From contig JAFKKF010000007.1 in NCBI GenBank assembly GCA_017305635.1, forward strand, positions 248,001-312,000: DNA of 64,000 nucleotides, in the 5' to 3' direction. The notes beneath the pieces are model-generated. The model had not been told where the DNA came from and made no database searches. It saw nothing but the letters and a program-made list of their open reading frames with translations. Of this stretch, positions 26,672 through 36,347 are shown piece by piece. Position 1 is the first letter of the stretch; every line of letters begins with the position of its first letter. The stretch is from Hyphomicrobiales bacterium (GTDB lineage Bacteria; Pseudomonadota; Alphaproteobacteria; Rhizobiales; Kaistiaceae). The position numbers were made by a program, and so were the translations under genes.

Positions 26672-27631
26672 TCACGGCCGGGGCGGCTTCCTCGCAATGC
26701 GCTCGGCGAGGGCCTCGCGGCTGACCAGGGGGCTCACGGTCGCGGCGCTCTCCACCGTCAGGGCGGCGGTGGCGAGGCCGGAGATGACCGCCTCGGACAG
26801 CGTGCGGCCGAGGGCAAGGCCGTGGATGGTGCCGGCGGCGAGCGCATCGCCGGCGCCGTTGACGCTCACCACCGCGGCCTTCAGCGGCACGAACTGGCGG
26901 ACCTCGCCGGCGACCGCGACGACGAGCGGATCGGCGGAATTGCTGAGCACCACGGCGGGGCCGGGGAGACGGCTCAACTCGGCGGCGAGCTCCGACGGCG
27001 CCTGGCGATGGCCTTCGGGCGGCTGGCCGAGGAGGGCGGCCGCCTCGCGCCGGTTGGTGAAGAGGACGGCGATGCGGTCGAGGAGCGGTTTCAGCCGCAA
27101 GGCCTTGACCGGCGAGACGGTGAGGGCGGCGACGGGCCTGCCCGCGGCAACCGCCTCCATGACCAGGAAATCGAGCACCGCGGCGGGGAGGTTGGCATCG
27201 ACGACCCAGAGATCGTCGGCGCGCGCATCGGCGGCGGCCGCGGCGATGTCGGCGGGGGTGGTGGCATCGTAGACGTCCATGTCGGCTATGCCGATGACCA
27301 GGCCGCCGGCATGGTCGAAGGTCGCGGTATAGGTCGCCGTCGCCGCGGCCGGGGACCGGACGATGGCAGACGTGTCGATGCCGAGGGCGGTCGCCGCGGC
27401 CAGGATGGCGGCGCCGTCCCCGTCCTCGCCGAGGCGGGCGACGAGGCGCACGCCATGGCCGAGGCGGGCGAGGGTGCTCGCGACATTGAGGCCGACGCCG
27501 CCCGGCGCCGTGCGCGTGCTGCCGGGATTGGAGGCACCCGCAACGGGGGCGGCCCTCGACATGGCGAGGCGGTCGACGGCGACCCCGCCGAAGACGGCGA
27601 TCCGCTCGAAGGGGCCGATTCGCAGGTTCAT
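26672..27631 (-). CDS. PfkB-family sugar/nucleoside kinase
   Basis: Ribokinase-like kinase of 319 residues. The N-terminal motif GGVGLNVASTLARLG and the C-terminal VNGAGDALAAG (catalytic Asp) are both clear. The sequence around the first motif is most like pseudouridine kinase and its relatives, but no pseudouridine glycosidase gene is beside it, so the substrate is left open. The start MNLRIGPF at 27631 is chosen over the longer frame. It is divergent from recA. Confidence 0.87.
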   Translation of the reverse strand: MNLRIGPFERIAVFGGVAVDRLAMSRAAPVAGASNPGSTRTAPGGVGLNVASTLARLGHGVRLVARLGEDGDGAAILAAATALGIDTSAIVRSPAAATATYTATFDHAGGLVIGIADMDVYDATTPADIAAAAADARADDLWVVDANLPAAVLDFLVMEAVAAGRPVAALTVSPVKALRLKPLLDRIAVLFTNRREAAALLGQPPEGHRQAPSELAAELSRLPGPAVVLSNSADPLVVAVAGEVRQFVPLKAAVVSVNGAGDALAAGTIHGLALGRTLSEAVISGLATAALTVESAATVSPLVSREALAERIARKPPRP

Positions 27632-27770
27632 ATTCCGTACCCGTTCGTTGCGGCGGTTGCCGCGGTCATCACGCATATCGATGGGTGGGCGGCCGCCAGC
27701 CGCCGTGAGGCCCGCGCAGACTGAGGAAAGCCAAGGCGTTCCACACGGAAACCGGGGTTGGACGGAAGAG

Positions 27771-27798
27771 TTGTCAACGAGAACAAATAGTGTACAAT
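27771..27798 (+). promoter_or_regulatory. recA promoter
   Basis: TTGTCA at 27771-27776 and TACAAT at 27793-27798 with a 16-bp spacer, a good sigma-70-type match 59 bp upstream of the recA ATG. The LexA box lies in the spacer and overlaps the -10. Confidence 0.75.
27781..27795 (+). promoter_or_regulatory. LexA (SOS) box of recA
   Basis: GAAC at 27781-27784, a 7-nt spacer and GTAC at 27792-27795. The alphaproteobacterial LexA box is GAAC-N7-GAAC or its reverse complement, so this has one mismatch. Its position between -35 and -10 fits repression of recA. Confidence 0.7.
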
Positions 27799-27856
27799 AC
27801 GGCTCATGCGGGGCGGCTGGCTTGCACCGGCCCAGAGGTTATAAGGAGCATAGACA

Positions 27857-28940
<1,084 letters not shown>

Positions 28941-28942
<2 letters not shown>

Positions 28943-28959
28943 GAGCCGCTTCGGCTCTC
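28941..28959 (+). terminator. Hairpin at the recA stop codon
   Basis: Perfect 8-bp stem GAGAGCCG / CGGCTCTC with a 3-nt loop, beginning within the recA stop codon. It lacks a T-run, so it may stabilise the mRNA end or act as a weak terminator rather than a full intrinsic terminator. Confidence 0.4.
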
Positions 28960-28976
28960 CGCCGGGAGTTCGCACC

Positions 28977-29399
28977 ATGGACCAGCGCCTCAGCCTGGTG
29001 ACGCTCGGCGTCGCCGATCTCGAGCGGGCGGCCCGCTTCTACGAGGCGGGGCTCGGCTGGAAGCGCGGCAACAGGGACGAGGGCGTGGTCTTCTTCCAGA
29101 TGCCGGGCATGATCCTCGCCCTCTGGTCGCGGGTTTCCCTTGCCGAGGATGCCCGGGTGAAGGACGCCGGCGGCACGTTCGGCGGGATGGCGCTCGCCTA
29201 TAATGCCCGCTCGCGGGAGGAGGCGAATGCGGTTCTGGCGGAGGCGAAAGCTGCCGGGGCGCGCATCCTGAAGCCGGCCGAGGAGACATCCTGGGGCGGC
29301 TATTCCGGCTATTTCGCCGATCCGGACGACCATGTCTGGGAGGTTGCGCATAACCCCTTCTGGAAGATCGACGCGGAAGGCCGGGTCAGCCTCGCTTGA
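28977..29399 (+). CDS. VOC (glyoxalase/dioxygenase-like) family protein
   Basis: Small protein of 140 residues with a single vicinal-oxygen-chelate fold: it opens with LSLVTLGVADLERAARFYEAGLGW and ends with GYFADPDDHVWEVAHNPFW, the two characteristic strands with a metal-ligand Glu in WEVAHNP. These proteins include glyoxalase I, dioxygenases and resistance proteins; the substrate is not predictable. It lies 34 bp after recA in the same direction, possibly by read-through. Confidence 0.88.
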   Translation: MDQRLSLVTLGVADLERAARFYEAGLGWKRGNRDEGVVFFQMPGMILALWSRVSLAEDARVKDAGGTFGGMALAYNARSREEANAVLAEAKAAGARILKPAEETSWGGYSGYFADPDDHVWEVAHNPFWKIDAEGRVSLA

Positions 29400-29492
29400 C
29401 TTCCGCGCGGCTCCGCGGGGTCCGGCGGTGGGTGGAGCGCACGATGTGGTGGGCGTGGCGCTCCGGCATCGGCGGGTAAGCGGCGGCTTTCT

Positions 29493-29521
29493 TTGACACT
29501 TTCGGGGCCGGTCGTTACCTA
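29493..29521 (+). promoter_or_regulatory. Possible alaS promoter
   Basis: A perfect -35 TTGACA at 29493-29498 followed after 17 bp by TACCTA at 29516-29521, a poor -10. It is 38 bp upstream of the alaS start. Confidence 0.4.
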
Positions 29522-29558
29522 GGGGCGAAACCTGCCTTCCGACCGATCGGGACCCTTC

Positions 29559-32219
29559 ATGAGTGCCAGCGTCAACGACATCCGTTCCCATTTCCTCTCC
29601 TATTTCGAGAGGAACGGCCATACGCCGGTGCCCTCCGGGTCGCTGGTGCCGCGGAACGATCCGACCCTGATGTTCACCAATGCCGGCATGGTCCCCTTCA
29701 AGGACTATTTCACCGGCCGGGCGGCGGCGCCTTTCCCGCGTGCCACGTCCTCGCAGAAATGTGTGCGCGCCGGTGGCAAGCACAACGACCTCGACAATGT
29801 CGGCTATACGGCGCGGCATCACACCTTCTTCGAGATGCTCGGCAACTTCTCCTTCGGCGACTATTTCAAGGAGCGGGCGATCGAGCTCGCCTGGAACCTG
29901 GTCACCAAGGAATTCGGCCTCGCCAGGGATCGCCTCCTGGTCACGGTCTATTCGGAGGACGACCACGCCTTCGACCTCTGGAAGAAGATCGCCGGGCTGT
30001 CCGAGCAGAAGATCATCCGTATCCCGACCAGCGACAATTTCTGGGCGATGGGCGATACCGGCCCGTGCGGGCCGTGCTCGGAAATCTTCTATGACCATGG
30101 CGCCGATATCCCCGGCGGTCCGCCCGGCAGCGCGGATGCCGACGGCGACCGCTTCATCGAGATCTGGAACCTGGTCTTCATGCAGTTCGAACAGACGCCC
30201 GGCGGGCGCGTCGACCTGCCGAAGCCGTCGATCGACACCGGCATGGGGCTCGAGCGGATCGCCGCGGTCCTGCAGGGGGTCCACGACAATTACGACATCG
30301 ACCTGTTCAGGACGCTGATCGCGGCCTCGGTCGAGGTCATCGGCGTGCCGGCGGAAGGTCCGGCGCGGGCGAGCCATCGCGTGATCGCGGACCATCTCCG
30401 CGCCTCCAGCTTCCTGATCGCCGACGGCGTGCTGCCGTCGAACGAGGGCCGCGGCTACGTGCTCCGCCGCATCATGCGCCGCGCCATGCGCCACGCGCAC
30501 CTGCTCGGCGCCAATGATCCGGTCATGTACCGCCTCGTCCCGGTGCTGGTCGCCGAGATGGGCCGCGCCTATCCGGAGCTGGTGCGCGCCGAGGCGCTGA
30601 TCACCGAGACGCTCCGCCTTGAGGAGACGCGCTTCCGCCGCACGCTGGCGCGCGGCCTGACGCTCCTCGACGAGGCGACGGCCGGCTACAGCCAGGGCGC
30701 GACGCTCGCCGGCGACGTCGCCTTCCGTCTCTACGACACCTACGGTTTTCCGCTCGACCTGACCCAGGACGCGCTGAAGGTGCGCGGCATCCAGGTCGAC
30801 ACCGCCGGCTTCAACCAGGCGATGGAGAAGCAGAAGGACGAGGCGCGGGCGAGCTGGGCCGGTTCCGGCGAGGCGCAGACCGAGGGCGTCTGGTTCAAGC
30901 TCCGCGACAGCCTCGGGGCGACCGAGTTCCTCGGCTACGACACCGAGAATGCCGAGGGGCAGGTGCTTGCCGTGGTCAAGGCGGGCGAGGCGGTGGAGAA
31001 GGCGGATACCGGCGAGGAGGTCGCGATCCTCGTCAACCAGACGCCGTTCTATGCCGAGTCCGGCGGGCAGGTCGGCGATACCGGCTTCATCCTTGGCGAC
31101 AATGGCAGCGTGCTCGTCAGCGACGTGCAGAAGCGCGCCGACGGCCTCTTCGTCCACTATGGCAAGGTCGACAACGGCACCATCGCGGTCGGTGACGCGG
31201 TCCGCCTCGGCGTCGACGGCGTGCGGCGCGGCGCGGTGCGCGCCAACCATTCGGCGACGCATCTCCTCCACGCGGCGCTCCGCAACGTGCTCGGCTCGCA
31301 TGTGGCGCAGAAGGGCTCGCTGGTGGCGCCGGACCGGCTGCGCTTCGACTTCTCGCATCCGAAGCCGGTCGATGCCCATGAGCTGGAAGCCGTCGAGGAA
31401 CTCGCCAATACCGTCCTCCTCCAGGACGCACCGGTGGTGACCCGCCTGATGGACCGCGACGAGGCGATGAATTCCGGCGCCATGGCGTTGTTCGGCGAGA
31501 AGTACGGCGACACGGTGCGCGTCGTCACCATGGGCGCGATGCCGGGCGGCGTGCCGGGCAAGGACTATTCGGTCGAGCTCTGCGGCGGCACGCATGTGCG
31601 GCGCACCGGCGAGATCGGCCTCGTGACCGTGGTCGGCGAGGCGGGCGTGGCGGCCGGCGTCCGGCGCATCGAGGCGCTGACCGGCGCCGCGGCGCGGCAC
31701 CATCTCGCCCAGCAGGAGAAGCGGCTGAAGGCGGTGGCGCTCGCCCTCAAGGTCGGGCCCGAGGAAGCCGCGGAGCGCGCGGCGAGCCTGGTCGAGGACC
31801 GCCGCAAGCTCGAGCGCGAGCTGGCCGAGGCGCGGAAGAAGCTGGCGCTCGGCGGTGGCGGCAATGGCGCGGCGGCCAATCCGGTCGTCGATGTCGCGGG
31901 CGTGAAGCTCTATCGCATGGCAGTCAGCGGCCTCGAGATGAACGACCTCAAGGCACTTGCCGATCAGGGCAAGACGGCGGTCGGCTCGGGCGTGGTGGCG
32001 ATCGCCAACACGACCGCCGAGGGCAAGGCGAGCATCGTCATCGGCGTCACCGACGACCTGACCACGAAGTTCAACGCCATCGAGCTCGTGCGCAAGGGCG
32101 CGGCCGCGGTCGGCGGCAAGGGCGGCGGCGGCCGGCCGGACCTCGCCCAGGCAGGCGGGCCGGATGGCGGAAATGCCGGCGCCGCGCTCGACGCGGTCGA
32201 GGCGGCGCTGCGCGGATAG
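29559..32219 (+). CDS. alaS: Alanyl-tRNA synthetase
   Basis: Charges tRNA-Ala. The 886 residues show the full bacterial layout: class II catalytic core with the N-terminal [20 protein letters not shown]-like start, the tRNA-recognition region, the editing domain with zinc ligands HSATH and CGGTH, and the C-terminal C-Ala domain ending in a Gly-rich [16 protein letters not shown] stretch, which is normal for AlaRS. The ATG at 29559 fits the family N-terminus. A potassium-channel gene starts 4 bp after the stop. Confidence 0.97.
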   Translation: MSASVNDIRSHFLSYFERNGHTPVPSGSLVPRNDPTLMFTNAGMVPFKDYFTGRAAAPFPRATSSQKCVRAGGKHNDLDNVGYTARHHTFFEMLGNFSFGDYFKERAIELAWNLVTKEFGLARDRLLVTVYSEDDHAFDLWKKIAGLSEQKIIRIPTSDNFWAMGDTGPCGPCSEIFYDHGADIPGGPPGSADADGDRFIEIWNLVFMQFEQTPGGRVDLPKPSIDTGMGLERIAAVLQGVHDNYDIDLFRTLIAASVEVIGVPAEGPARASHRVIADHLRASSFLIADGVLPSNEGRGYVLRRIMRRAMRHAHLLGANDPVMYRLVPVLVAEMGRAYPELVRAEALITETLRLEETRFRRTLARGLTLLDEATAGYSQGATLAGDVAFRLYDTYGFPLDLTQDALKVRGIQVDTAGFNQAMEKQKDEARASWAGSGEAQTEGVWFKLRDSLGATEFLGYDTENAEGQVLAVVKAGEAVEKADTGEEVAILVNQTPFYAESGGQVGDTGFILGDNGSVLVSDVQKRADGLFVHYGKVDNGTIAVGDAVRLGVDGVRRGAVRANHSATHLLHAALRNVLGSHVAQKGSLVAPDRLRFDFSHPKPVDAHELEAVEELANTVLLQDAPVVTRLMDRDEAMNSGAMALFGEKYGDTVRVVTMGAMPGGVPGKDYSVELCGGTHVRRTGEIGLVTVVGEAGVAAGVRRIEALTGAAARHHLAQQEKRLKAVALALKVGPEEAAERAASLVEDRRKLERELAEARKKLALGGGGNGAAANPVVDVAGVKLYRMAVSGLEMNDLKALADQGKTAVGSGVVAIANTTAEGKASIVIGVTDDLTTKFNAIELVRKGAAAVGGKGGGGRPDLAQAGGPDGGNAGAALDAVEAALRG

Positions 32220-32223
32220 GCCG

Positions 32224-33393
32224 ATGGCGGGGAGCGGCCAGCCGCGCGTTTCGCTCCGCCGCCGGATCTACGAGATCGTCGAGCGGGTCGAGGGCGACGG
32301 CATCCTGCCGCGGCTGTTCACCGTCGGGCTGGTCACGCTGATCCTCGTCAACGTCGCCGCCGCGGTCCTCGATTCCATGCCGGAGGCGGCCCGCTATCGT
32401 GCCGTCTTCCGCGCCATCGAGAATTTCTCGCTGGTCGCCTTCGCCATCGAATATGTCGTCCGTCTCTGGGTCTCGGTGGAGCACCCGCGGGGCAGGGGCG
32501 TGGCGGCGTGGCGGGCGCGCCTCGCCTATGCGCTGACGCCCGGCGCGCTGATCGATCTCGTCGCGCTGCTCCCCTTCGTCCTGCAGCAATTCGCCGACGT
32601 GAACCTGCGCGTGTTGCTGCTCGTCCGGCTGCTCCGGCTTTTCAAGCTGGCGCGCTACTCGACCGGCTTCCAGGCGCTGTTCGAGGCGCTCCGGCGCGAG
32701 CGCCATGCGCTCCTTGCCTGCCTCCTCATTCTCATCTCGGTGGTGCTGGTCTTCGCCGCCCTCATGTACACGGTCGAGCGCGACGCCCAGCCGGCGGTCT
32801 TCGGTTCGATCCCGCAGGCCATGTGGTGGGCGATGGAGACGGTGACCACGGTCGGCTATGGCGACGTCATCCCGCAGACGCCGCTCGGGCGCGTGATCGG
32901 CGGGCTCACCATGATCGCCGGCATCGTGATGCTGGCGCTGCCGGTCGCCATCATCGCGACGTCCTTCGCCGAGGTGATCCGCCAGCGCGGCTTCGTCGTC
33001 ACCTATGTCATGCTCTTGCGCATCCCGCTCTTCCAGAAGCTCGAGCGCGAGGACGACAGCGAGGTCCTGCCGATGCTCAGGGCGCTGACGATCAATGCCG
33101 GCGCGACCATCACCGCCGAGAGCCGCAGCCATCACGGCCTCTTCGTGGTGGTCGACGGCAAGGTCGAGGTCGACCATCCGGACGGGCGGCTGGTGCTCGG
33201 CGACGGCGATGTCTTCGGCGGGCTGCCGGGGATCAAGGTAACGGAATCGGCGCACGCGACCTATGCGGTGACGATGGTGCGGCTGCTCCTCCTCGAGAGC
33301 GTCGACTACGTGCGGCTGCAGGAGCGGCGGCCGGGCCTCGATGAGCGGATGAAGGCGGCGCTTGCCGCGGCGCCGGCGGCGGAGGGGGTGTGA
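32224..33393 (+). CDS. Six-TM potassium channel with degenerate cyclic-nucleotide-binding domain
   Basis: Inner-membrane ion channel of 389 residues resembling MlotiK1. It has six predicted helices: S4 carries regularly spaced arginines and lysines (LLLVRLLRLFKLARYS), the pore holds the potassium filter TVGYGD at 209-214, and S6 follows. The C-terminal 120 residues fold like a cyclic-nucleotide-binding domain (LFVVVDGKVEVDHPDGRLVLGDGDVFGG), but the phosphate-binding cassette lacks the usual RSA motif (FGGLPGIKVTESAHATY), so nucleotide binding is doubtful. It starts 4 bp after alaS. Confidence 0.9.
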   Translation: MAGSGQPRVSLRRRIYEIVERVEGDGILPRLFTVGLVTLILVNVAAAVLDSMPEAARYRAVFRAIENFSLVAFAIEYVVRLWVSVEHPRGRGVAAWRARLAYALTPGALIDLVALLPFVLQQFADVNLRVLLLVRLLRLFKLARYSTGFQALFEALRRERHALLACLLILISVVLVFAALMYTVERDAQPAVFGSIPQAMWWAMETVTTVGYGDVIPQTPLGRVIGGLTMIAGIVMLALPVAIIATSFAEVIRQRGFVVTYVMLLRIPLFQKLEREDDSEVLPMLRALTINAGATITAESRSHHGLFVVVDGKVEVDHPDGRLVLGDGDVFGGLPGIKVTESAHATYAVTMVRLLLLESVDYVRLQERRPGLDERMKAALAAAPAAEGV

Positions 33394-33434
33394 GCCCGCC
33401 GACGGACAAGCTCGGTCGTTTTGAGGAAGAAAGA

Positions 33435-33468
33435 CGTGGATGGCCGGCACAAGACCGGCCATGACGAT
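33435..33468 (+). repeat. 34-nt dispersed palindromic repeat, copy 2
   Basis: Near-perfect copy of the REP-like element (one G-to-A change in the core). It lies between the stops of the channel gene and the convergent icd gene. Confidence 0.85.
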
Positions 33469-33497
33469 TTGCGTAACGGGAAGGCGGGGAAAGGCCC

Positions 33498-34709
33498 TTA
33501 GGCCATCGCCTTCTTCAGGTTCTCGTCGATCTTGTCGAGGAAGCCGGTGGTGGAGAGCCACTTCTGGTCCGGCCCGACGAGGAGGGCGAGGTCCTTGGTC
33601 ATGAAGCCCGCCTCGACCGTGTCGACGGTGACCTTCTCGAGCGTCGAGGCGAACTTCGCGAGCGCCGCATTGTCGTCGAGCTTGGCGCGGTGGGCGAGGC
33701 CGCGCGTCCAGGCGTAGATCGAGGCGACCGAGTTGGTCGAGGTCTCGCGGCCCTTCTGGTGCTCGCGGTAGTGGCGGGTGACGGTGCCGTGGGCGGCCTC
33801 GGCCTCGACGGTCTTGCCGTCCGGCGTCAGGAGCACCGAGGTCATCAGGCCGAGCGAGCCGAAGCCCTGCGCGACCGTGTCCGACTGCACGTCGCCATCG
33901 TAGTTCTTGCACGCCCAGACATAGCCGCCGGACCACTTCAGAGCCGAGGCGACCATGTCGTCGATCAGGCGGTGCTCGTAGGTGATGCCGGCGGCCTTGA
34001 ACCTGTCGGCGAATTCCTTGTCGAAGACCTCCTGGAAGAGGTCCTTGAAGCGGCCGTCATAGGCCTTGAGGATGGTGTTCTTGGTCGACAGGTAGACCGG
34101 GAACTTGCGGGCAAGGCCGTAGTTCATCGAGGCGCGGGCGAAGTCGCGGATCGAATCGTCGAGGTTGTACATGGCGAGCGCGACGCCGGAGGAGGGCGCG
34201 TCGAAGACCTCGTGCTCGATGACCGAGCCGTCCTCGCCGACGAACCTGATGGTCAGCTTGCCCTTGCCGGGGAAGCGGAAGTCGGTGGCGCGGTACTGGT
34301 CGCCAAAGGCGTGGCGGCCGACGACGATGGGCTTGGTCCAGCCGGGCACCAGGCGCGGCACGTTCCGGCAGATGATCGGCTCGCGGAAGATGACGCCACC
34401 GAGGATGTTGCGGATGGTGCCGTTCGGCGACTTCCACATCTTCTTGAGGCCGAACTCCTTCACGCGCGCCTCGTCGGGCGTGATGGTGGCGCACTTGACG
34501 CCGACGCCGTGCTTCAGGATCGCTTCGGCGGCCTCGACGGTGACCTTGTCGCTGGTCTTGTCGCGGTTCTCCATGCCGAGGTCGTAATAGAGCAGGTCGA
34601 CGTCGAGGTAGGGGCGGATCAGCTTGTCTCGGATGAGCTGCCAGATGATCCGGGTCATCTCGTCGCCGTCGAGCTCGACGACGGGGTTGGCGACTTTGAT
34701 TTTCTGCAA
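33498..34709 (-). CDS. icd: NADP-dependent isocitrate dehydrogenase
   Basis: TCA-cycle enzyme converting isocitrate to 2-oxoglutarate. The 403 residues match the eukaryote-like (type II) dimeric ICD of Rhizobiales: it opens with [19 protein letters not shown], has the substrate-binding SPNGTIRN and the cofactor loop [16 protein letters not shown]. The start codon is TTG (34709-34707), because no ATG lies in frame just upstream and the family begins at this point. It is a single gene, convergent with the channel gene. Confidence 0.96.
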   Translation of the reverse strand: MQKIKVANPVVELDGDEMTRIIWQLIRDKLIRPYLDVDLLYYDLGMENRDKTSDKVTVEAAEAILKHGVGVKCATITPDEARVKEFGLKKMWKSPNGTIRNILGGVIFREPIICRNVPRLVPGWTKPIVVGRHAFGDQYRATDFRFPGKGKLTIRFVGEDGSVIEHEVFDAPSSGVALAMYNLDDSIRDFARASMNYGLARKFPVYLSTKNTILKAYDGRFKDLFQEVFDKEFADRFKAAGITYEHRLIDDMVASALKWSGGYVWACKNYDGDVQSDTVAQGFGSLGLMTSVLLTPDGKTVEAEAAHGTVTRHYREHQKGRETSTNSVASIYAWTRGLAHRAKLDDNAALAKFASTLEKVTVDTVEAGFMTKDLALLVGPDQKWLSTTGFLDKIDENLKKAMA

Positions 34710-34820
34710 GGTTTTCTGGCCTTTTCGATGGGTAACGGCCCCAGGAGGGAGGCCGGCGGAACACGCCGCCGCTATAGCACCGGGGGGCAGGAGTGCAAAG
34801 GCGCGACGGCTTTCACGTGG

Positions 34821-35249
34821 CTATCGGCAGGCGGTTCGACGCGCGGCGTAGTCCGCCTGCGCCCTGGCCACTTCTCCGGCCGATGCAGCGACATTCTCCG
34901 CGGTGCAATGGCTCGCCGGCGGAGAGCCGCACACGTCGTTCAGCCTGTCCCAGCCGACGCACCGGCCCGACGGTGCCCGATAGCCCGGCCCGCCCTTGCA
35001 TCCGCATCTATGACACTCCGGCAGGGACGGATTGCCGCGGATGATCCCCTGCAGGACCATGATCGTCCGACTGACCTGCTCCGGACGACAGGACTTTCCC
35101 TTCGGGCCGCAGGTCTCCTCGAAGTGGCACCAGTCGACGCAGCTCCCATCCGGTCCGCGGTAGCCGGGATCGCCGGCGTCGCCGCAATCAGCCGAGGCTC
35201 GGCCGACGGCGGCAAGCATGAGCGCGAGAGCAAGCACCAGGCGGATCAT
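34821..35249 (-). CDS. Secreted cysteine-rich protein with duplicated domain
   Basis: Exported protein of 142 residues with a signal peptide (LVLALALMLAAVGRASA). The mature part holds two similar units of about 40 residues: CGDAGDPGYRGPDGSCVDW with a following CGPKGKSCRPE, and CGCKGGPGYRAPSGRCVGW with CGSPPASHCTAE. The ten or more cysteines suggest disulfide-bonded folds in the periplasm. I recognise no family. The upstream 60 bp are notably AT-rich for this genome, which may reflect a strong promoter or transfer. Confidence 0.72.
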   Translation of the reverse strand: MIRLVLALALMLAAVGRASADCGDAGDPGYRGPDGSCVDWCHFEETCGPKGKSCRPEQVSRTIMVLQGIIRGNPSLPECHRCGCKGGPGYRAPSGRCVGWDRLNDVCGSPPASHCTAENVAASAGEVARAQADYAARRTACR

Positions 35250-35393
35250 TCGACGCGGCCCTCTGCCAGGAACCCGGTCGAATGGTACAATTTATGAGGT
35301 AATATATGAAAGACACAACTATAGAGGGCGTGCGTGGCAGGAAGGGCCCTCCCTCGCGGGCGAGAGAGGGCCGAGCGTGCAGGCCGGCGGGCC

Positions 35394-35690
35394 TCAGCCG
35401 ACTTCGGCGACGACCTCGCCGGAAACCGGGTCGGTGACGCCGAGGCCGTTGCCGAGATCCTCCAACATGTCGCGGAAGCGGTCGAGGCTCGCGATCATTT
35501 CCGGGCGGCCGGCGACGATGCTCGCCATGGCGTCCCATTCGCCGATGACGCAGTAGGTCCGGTCGCCGGTCTTGATGACGGACAGCTTGCGGAGGCCCGC
35601 CGGGTGGATATCGAGAGTGCCCTGCAGGTTGAGGAAGTCCTTCTCCCGGCCAGGCTTCACGCGCATGCGAACGACGTTGAATGCGGTCAT
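35394..35690 (-). CDS. ABM-like dimeric alpha-beta barrel protein
   Basis: Small protein of 98 residues that begins MTAFNVVRMRVKPGREKDFLN, the typical opening of the antibiotic-biosynthesis-monooxygenase/ferredoxin-like barrel family, and has the conserved strand YCVIGEWDAMASI. Members include quinol monooxygenases and heme-degrading enzymes. It lies 60 bp downstream of a carboxymuconolactone-decarboxylase-like gene on the same strand and is probably co-transcribed with it under the TetR regulator. Confidence 0.82.
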   Translation of the reverse strand: MTAFNVVRMRVKPGREKDFLNLQGTLDIHPAGLRKLSVIKTGDRTYCVIGEWDAMASIVAGRPEMIASLDRFRDMLEDLGNGLGVTDPVSGEVVAEVG

Positions 35691-35750
35691 TTCGAAGATC
35701 CTCCTTCGATCGGGGCGCCGGGCCCGCCGGCGCGCGTCTTCCTTCCTTGC

Positions 35751-36248
35751 CTATTTCGCGGCGACGGGAGCTACGTCGCCGCCCATGTCCTTCCTGAACT
35801 GGTCGTAGTCGACCTGCAGGCCGTTGAAGAGCGTGCTCCAGTGGCGCGTGAGCGCCGCCATGGCGACCGCCTCGCCGATCTCTTCCTCCGTCGCGCCGGC
35901 GCGGCGGGCATTGTTGGTGTCGGCCCAGATGCAATACTGGCAGGGAATCTGGGCCGCCACGGCCAACGAGATGAGCGCCTTCACCTTCGGCGGAAGCGCC
36001 GTCCTGTCGCTGAGCTCGAGGTCGCGCTCTTCCTGCCAGGCACCGGCGAGCGCGGCTTTCGGCAGCTGCTTCACGAAGGCCGGCAGGGTACCGCCGAACT
36101 CGGCCGCGATCTGCTTATACACCTCTTCCTCCCCCATGGGCATGTCGCCGGCCGCCGCGGGCAGGGGCGGCGGCAGGGCGAAGAGGCCGGCGGCGAGGGC
36201 GAGACCCGCCAAGAGCGGGGCCGTCCGGCGGCTGCAGCTAAAGGGCAT
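35751..36248 (-). CDS. Exported carboxymuconolactone-decarboxylase/AhpD-like protein
   Basis: Protein of 165 residues with an N-terminal signal peptide (PLLAGLALAAGLFALPPPLPAAA) and an AhpD-like helical domain. The redox motif CQYCIWADTNNARRAGATEEEIGEA gives CxxC and the family-typical GAtxeEI segment. Most relatives are cytoplasmic, so export is unusual. Its promoter region is shared with a divergent TetR gene and holds three TetR-type operators, so it is probably the repressor's main target. Confidence 0.85.
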   Translation of the reverse strand: MPFSCSRRTAPLLAGLALAAGLFALPPPLPAAAGDMPMGEEEVYKQIAAEFGGTLPAFVKQLPKAALAGAWQEERDLELSDRTALPPKVKALISLAVAAQIPCQYCIWADTNNARRAGATEEEIGEAVAMAALTRHWSTLFNGLQVDYDQFRKDMGGDVAPVAAK

Positions 36249-36271
36249 GGCATCCTCCTTCGGTTCCAGAC

Positions 36272-36284
36272 CTTACGGCGTAAG
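36272..36284. promoter_or_regulatory. TetR operator 1
   Basis: Perfect palindrome around CTTACGGCGTAAG, extended by one base pair to CCTTACGGCGTAAGG. It lies 24 bp upstream of the AhpD-like start. Confidence 0.7.
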
Positions 36285-36289
36285 GTCGG

Positions 36290-36318
36290 TTGACGAGGAT
36301 AGCCTTGCGCTGTAAGTC
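36290..36318 (+). promoter_or_regulatory. Possible promoter of the TetR gene
   Basis: TTGACG at 36290-36295 and TAAGTC at 36313-36318 with a 17-bp spacer. Operator 2 covers the spacer end and -10, which would allow autorepression. Confidence 0.45.
36304..36316. promoter_or_regulatory. TetR operator 2
   Basis: CTTGCGCTGTAAG, an imperfect copy of the 13-bp operator, 32 bp centre to centre from operator 1. Confidence 0.6.
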
Positions 36319-36325
36319 GTCAAGA

Positions 36326-36338
36326 CTTACGGTGTAAG
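36326..36338. promoter_or_regulatory. TetR operator 3
   Basis: CTTACGGTGTAAG, a copy of the 13-bp operator with perfect CTTAC/GTAAG arms, 22 bp centre to centre from operator 2 and 9 bp before the TetR ATG. Confidence 0.7.
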
Positions 36339-36347
36339 AAACTTGTG

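Noticed and set aside
32071-33936. 621-codon minus-strand frame across the channel gene and icd
   Set aside because: It runs across two real genes and through the REP-like copy; composition is not protein-like.
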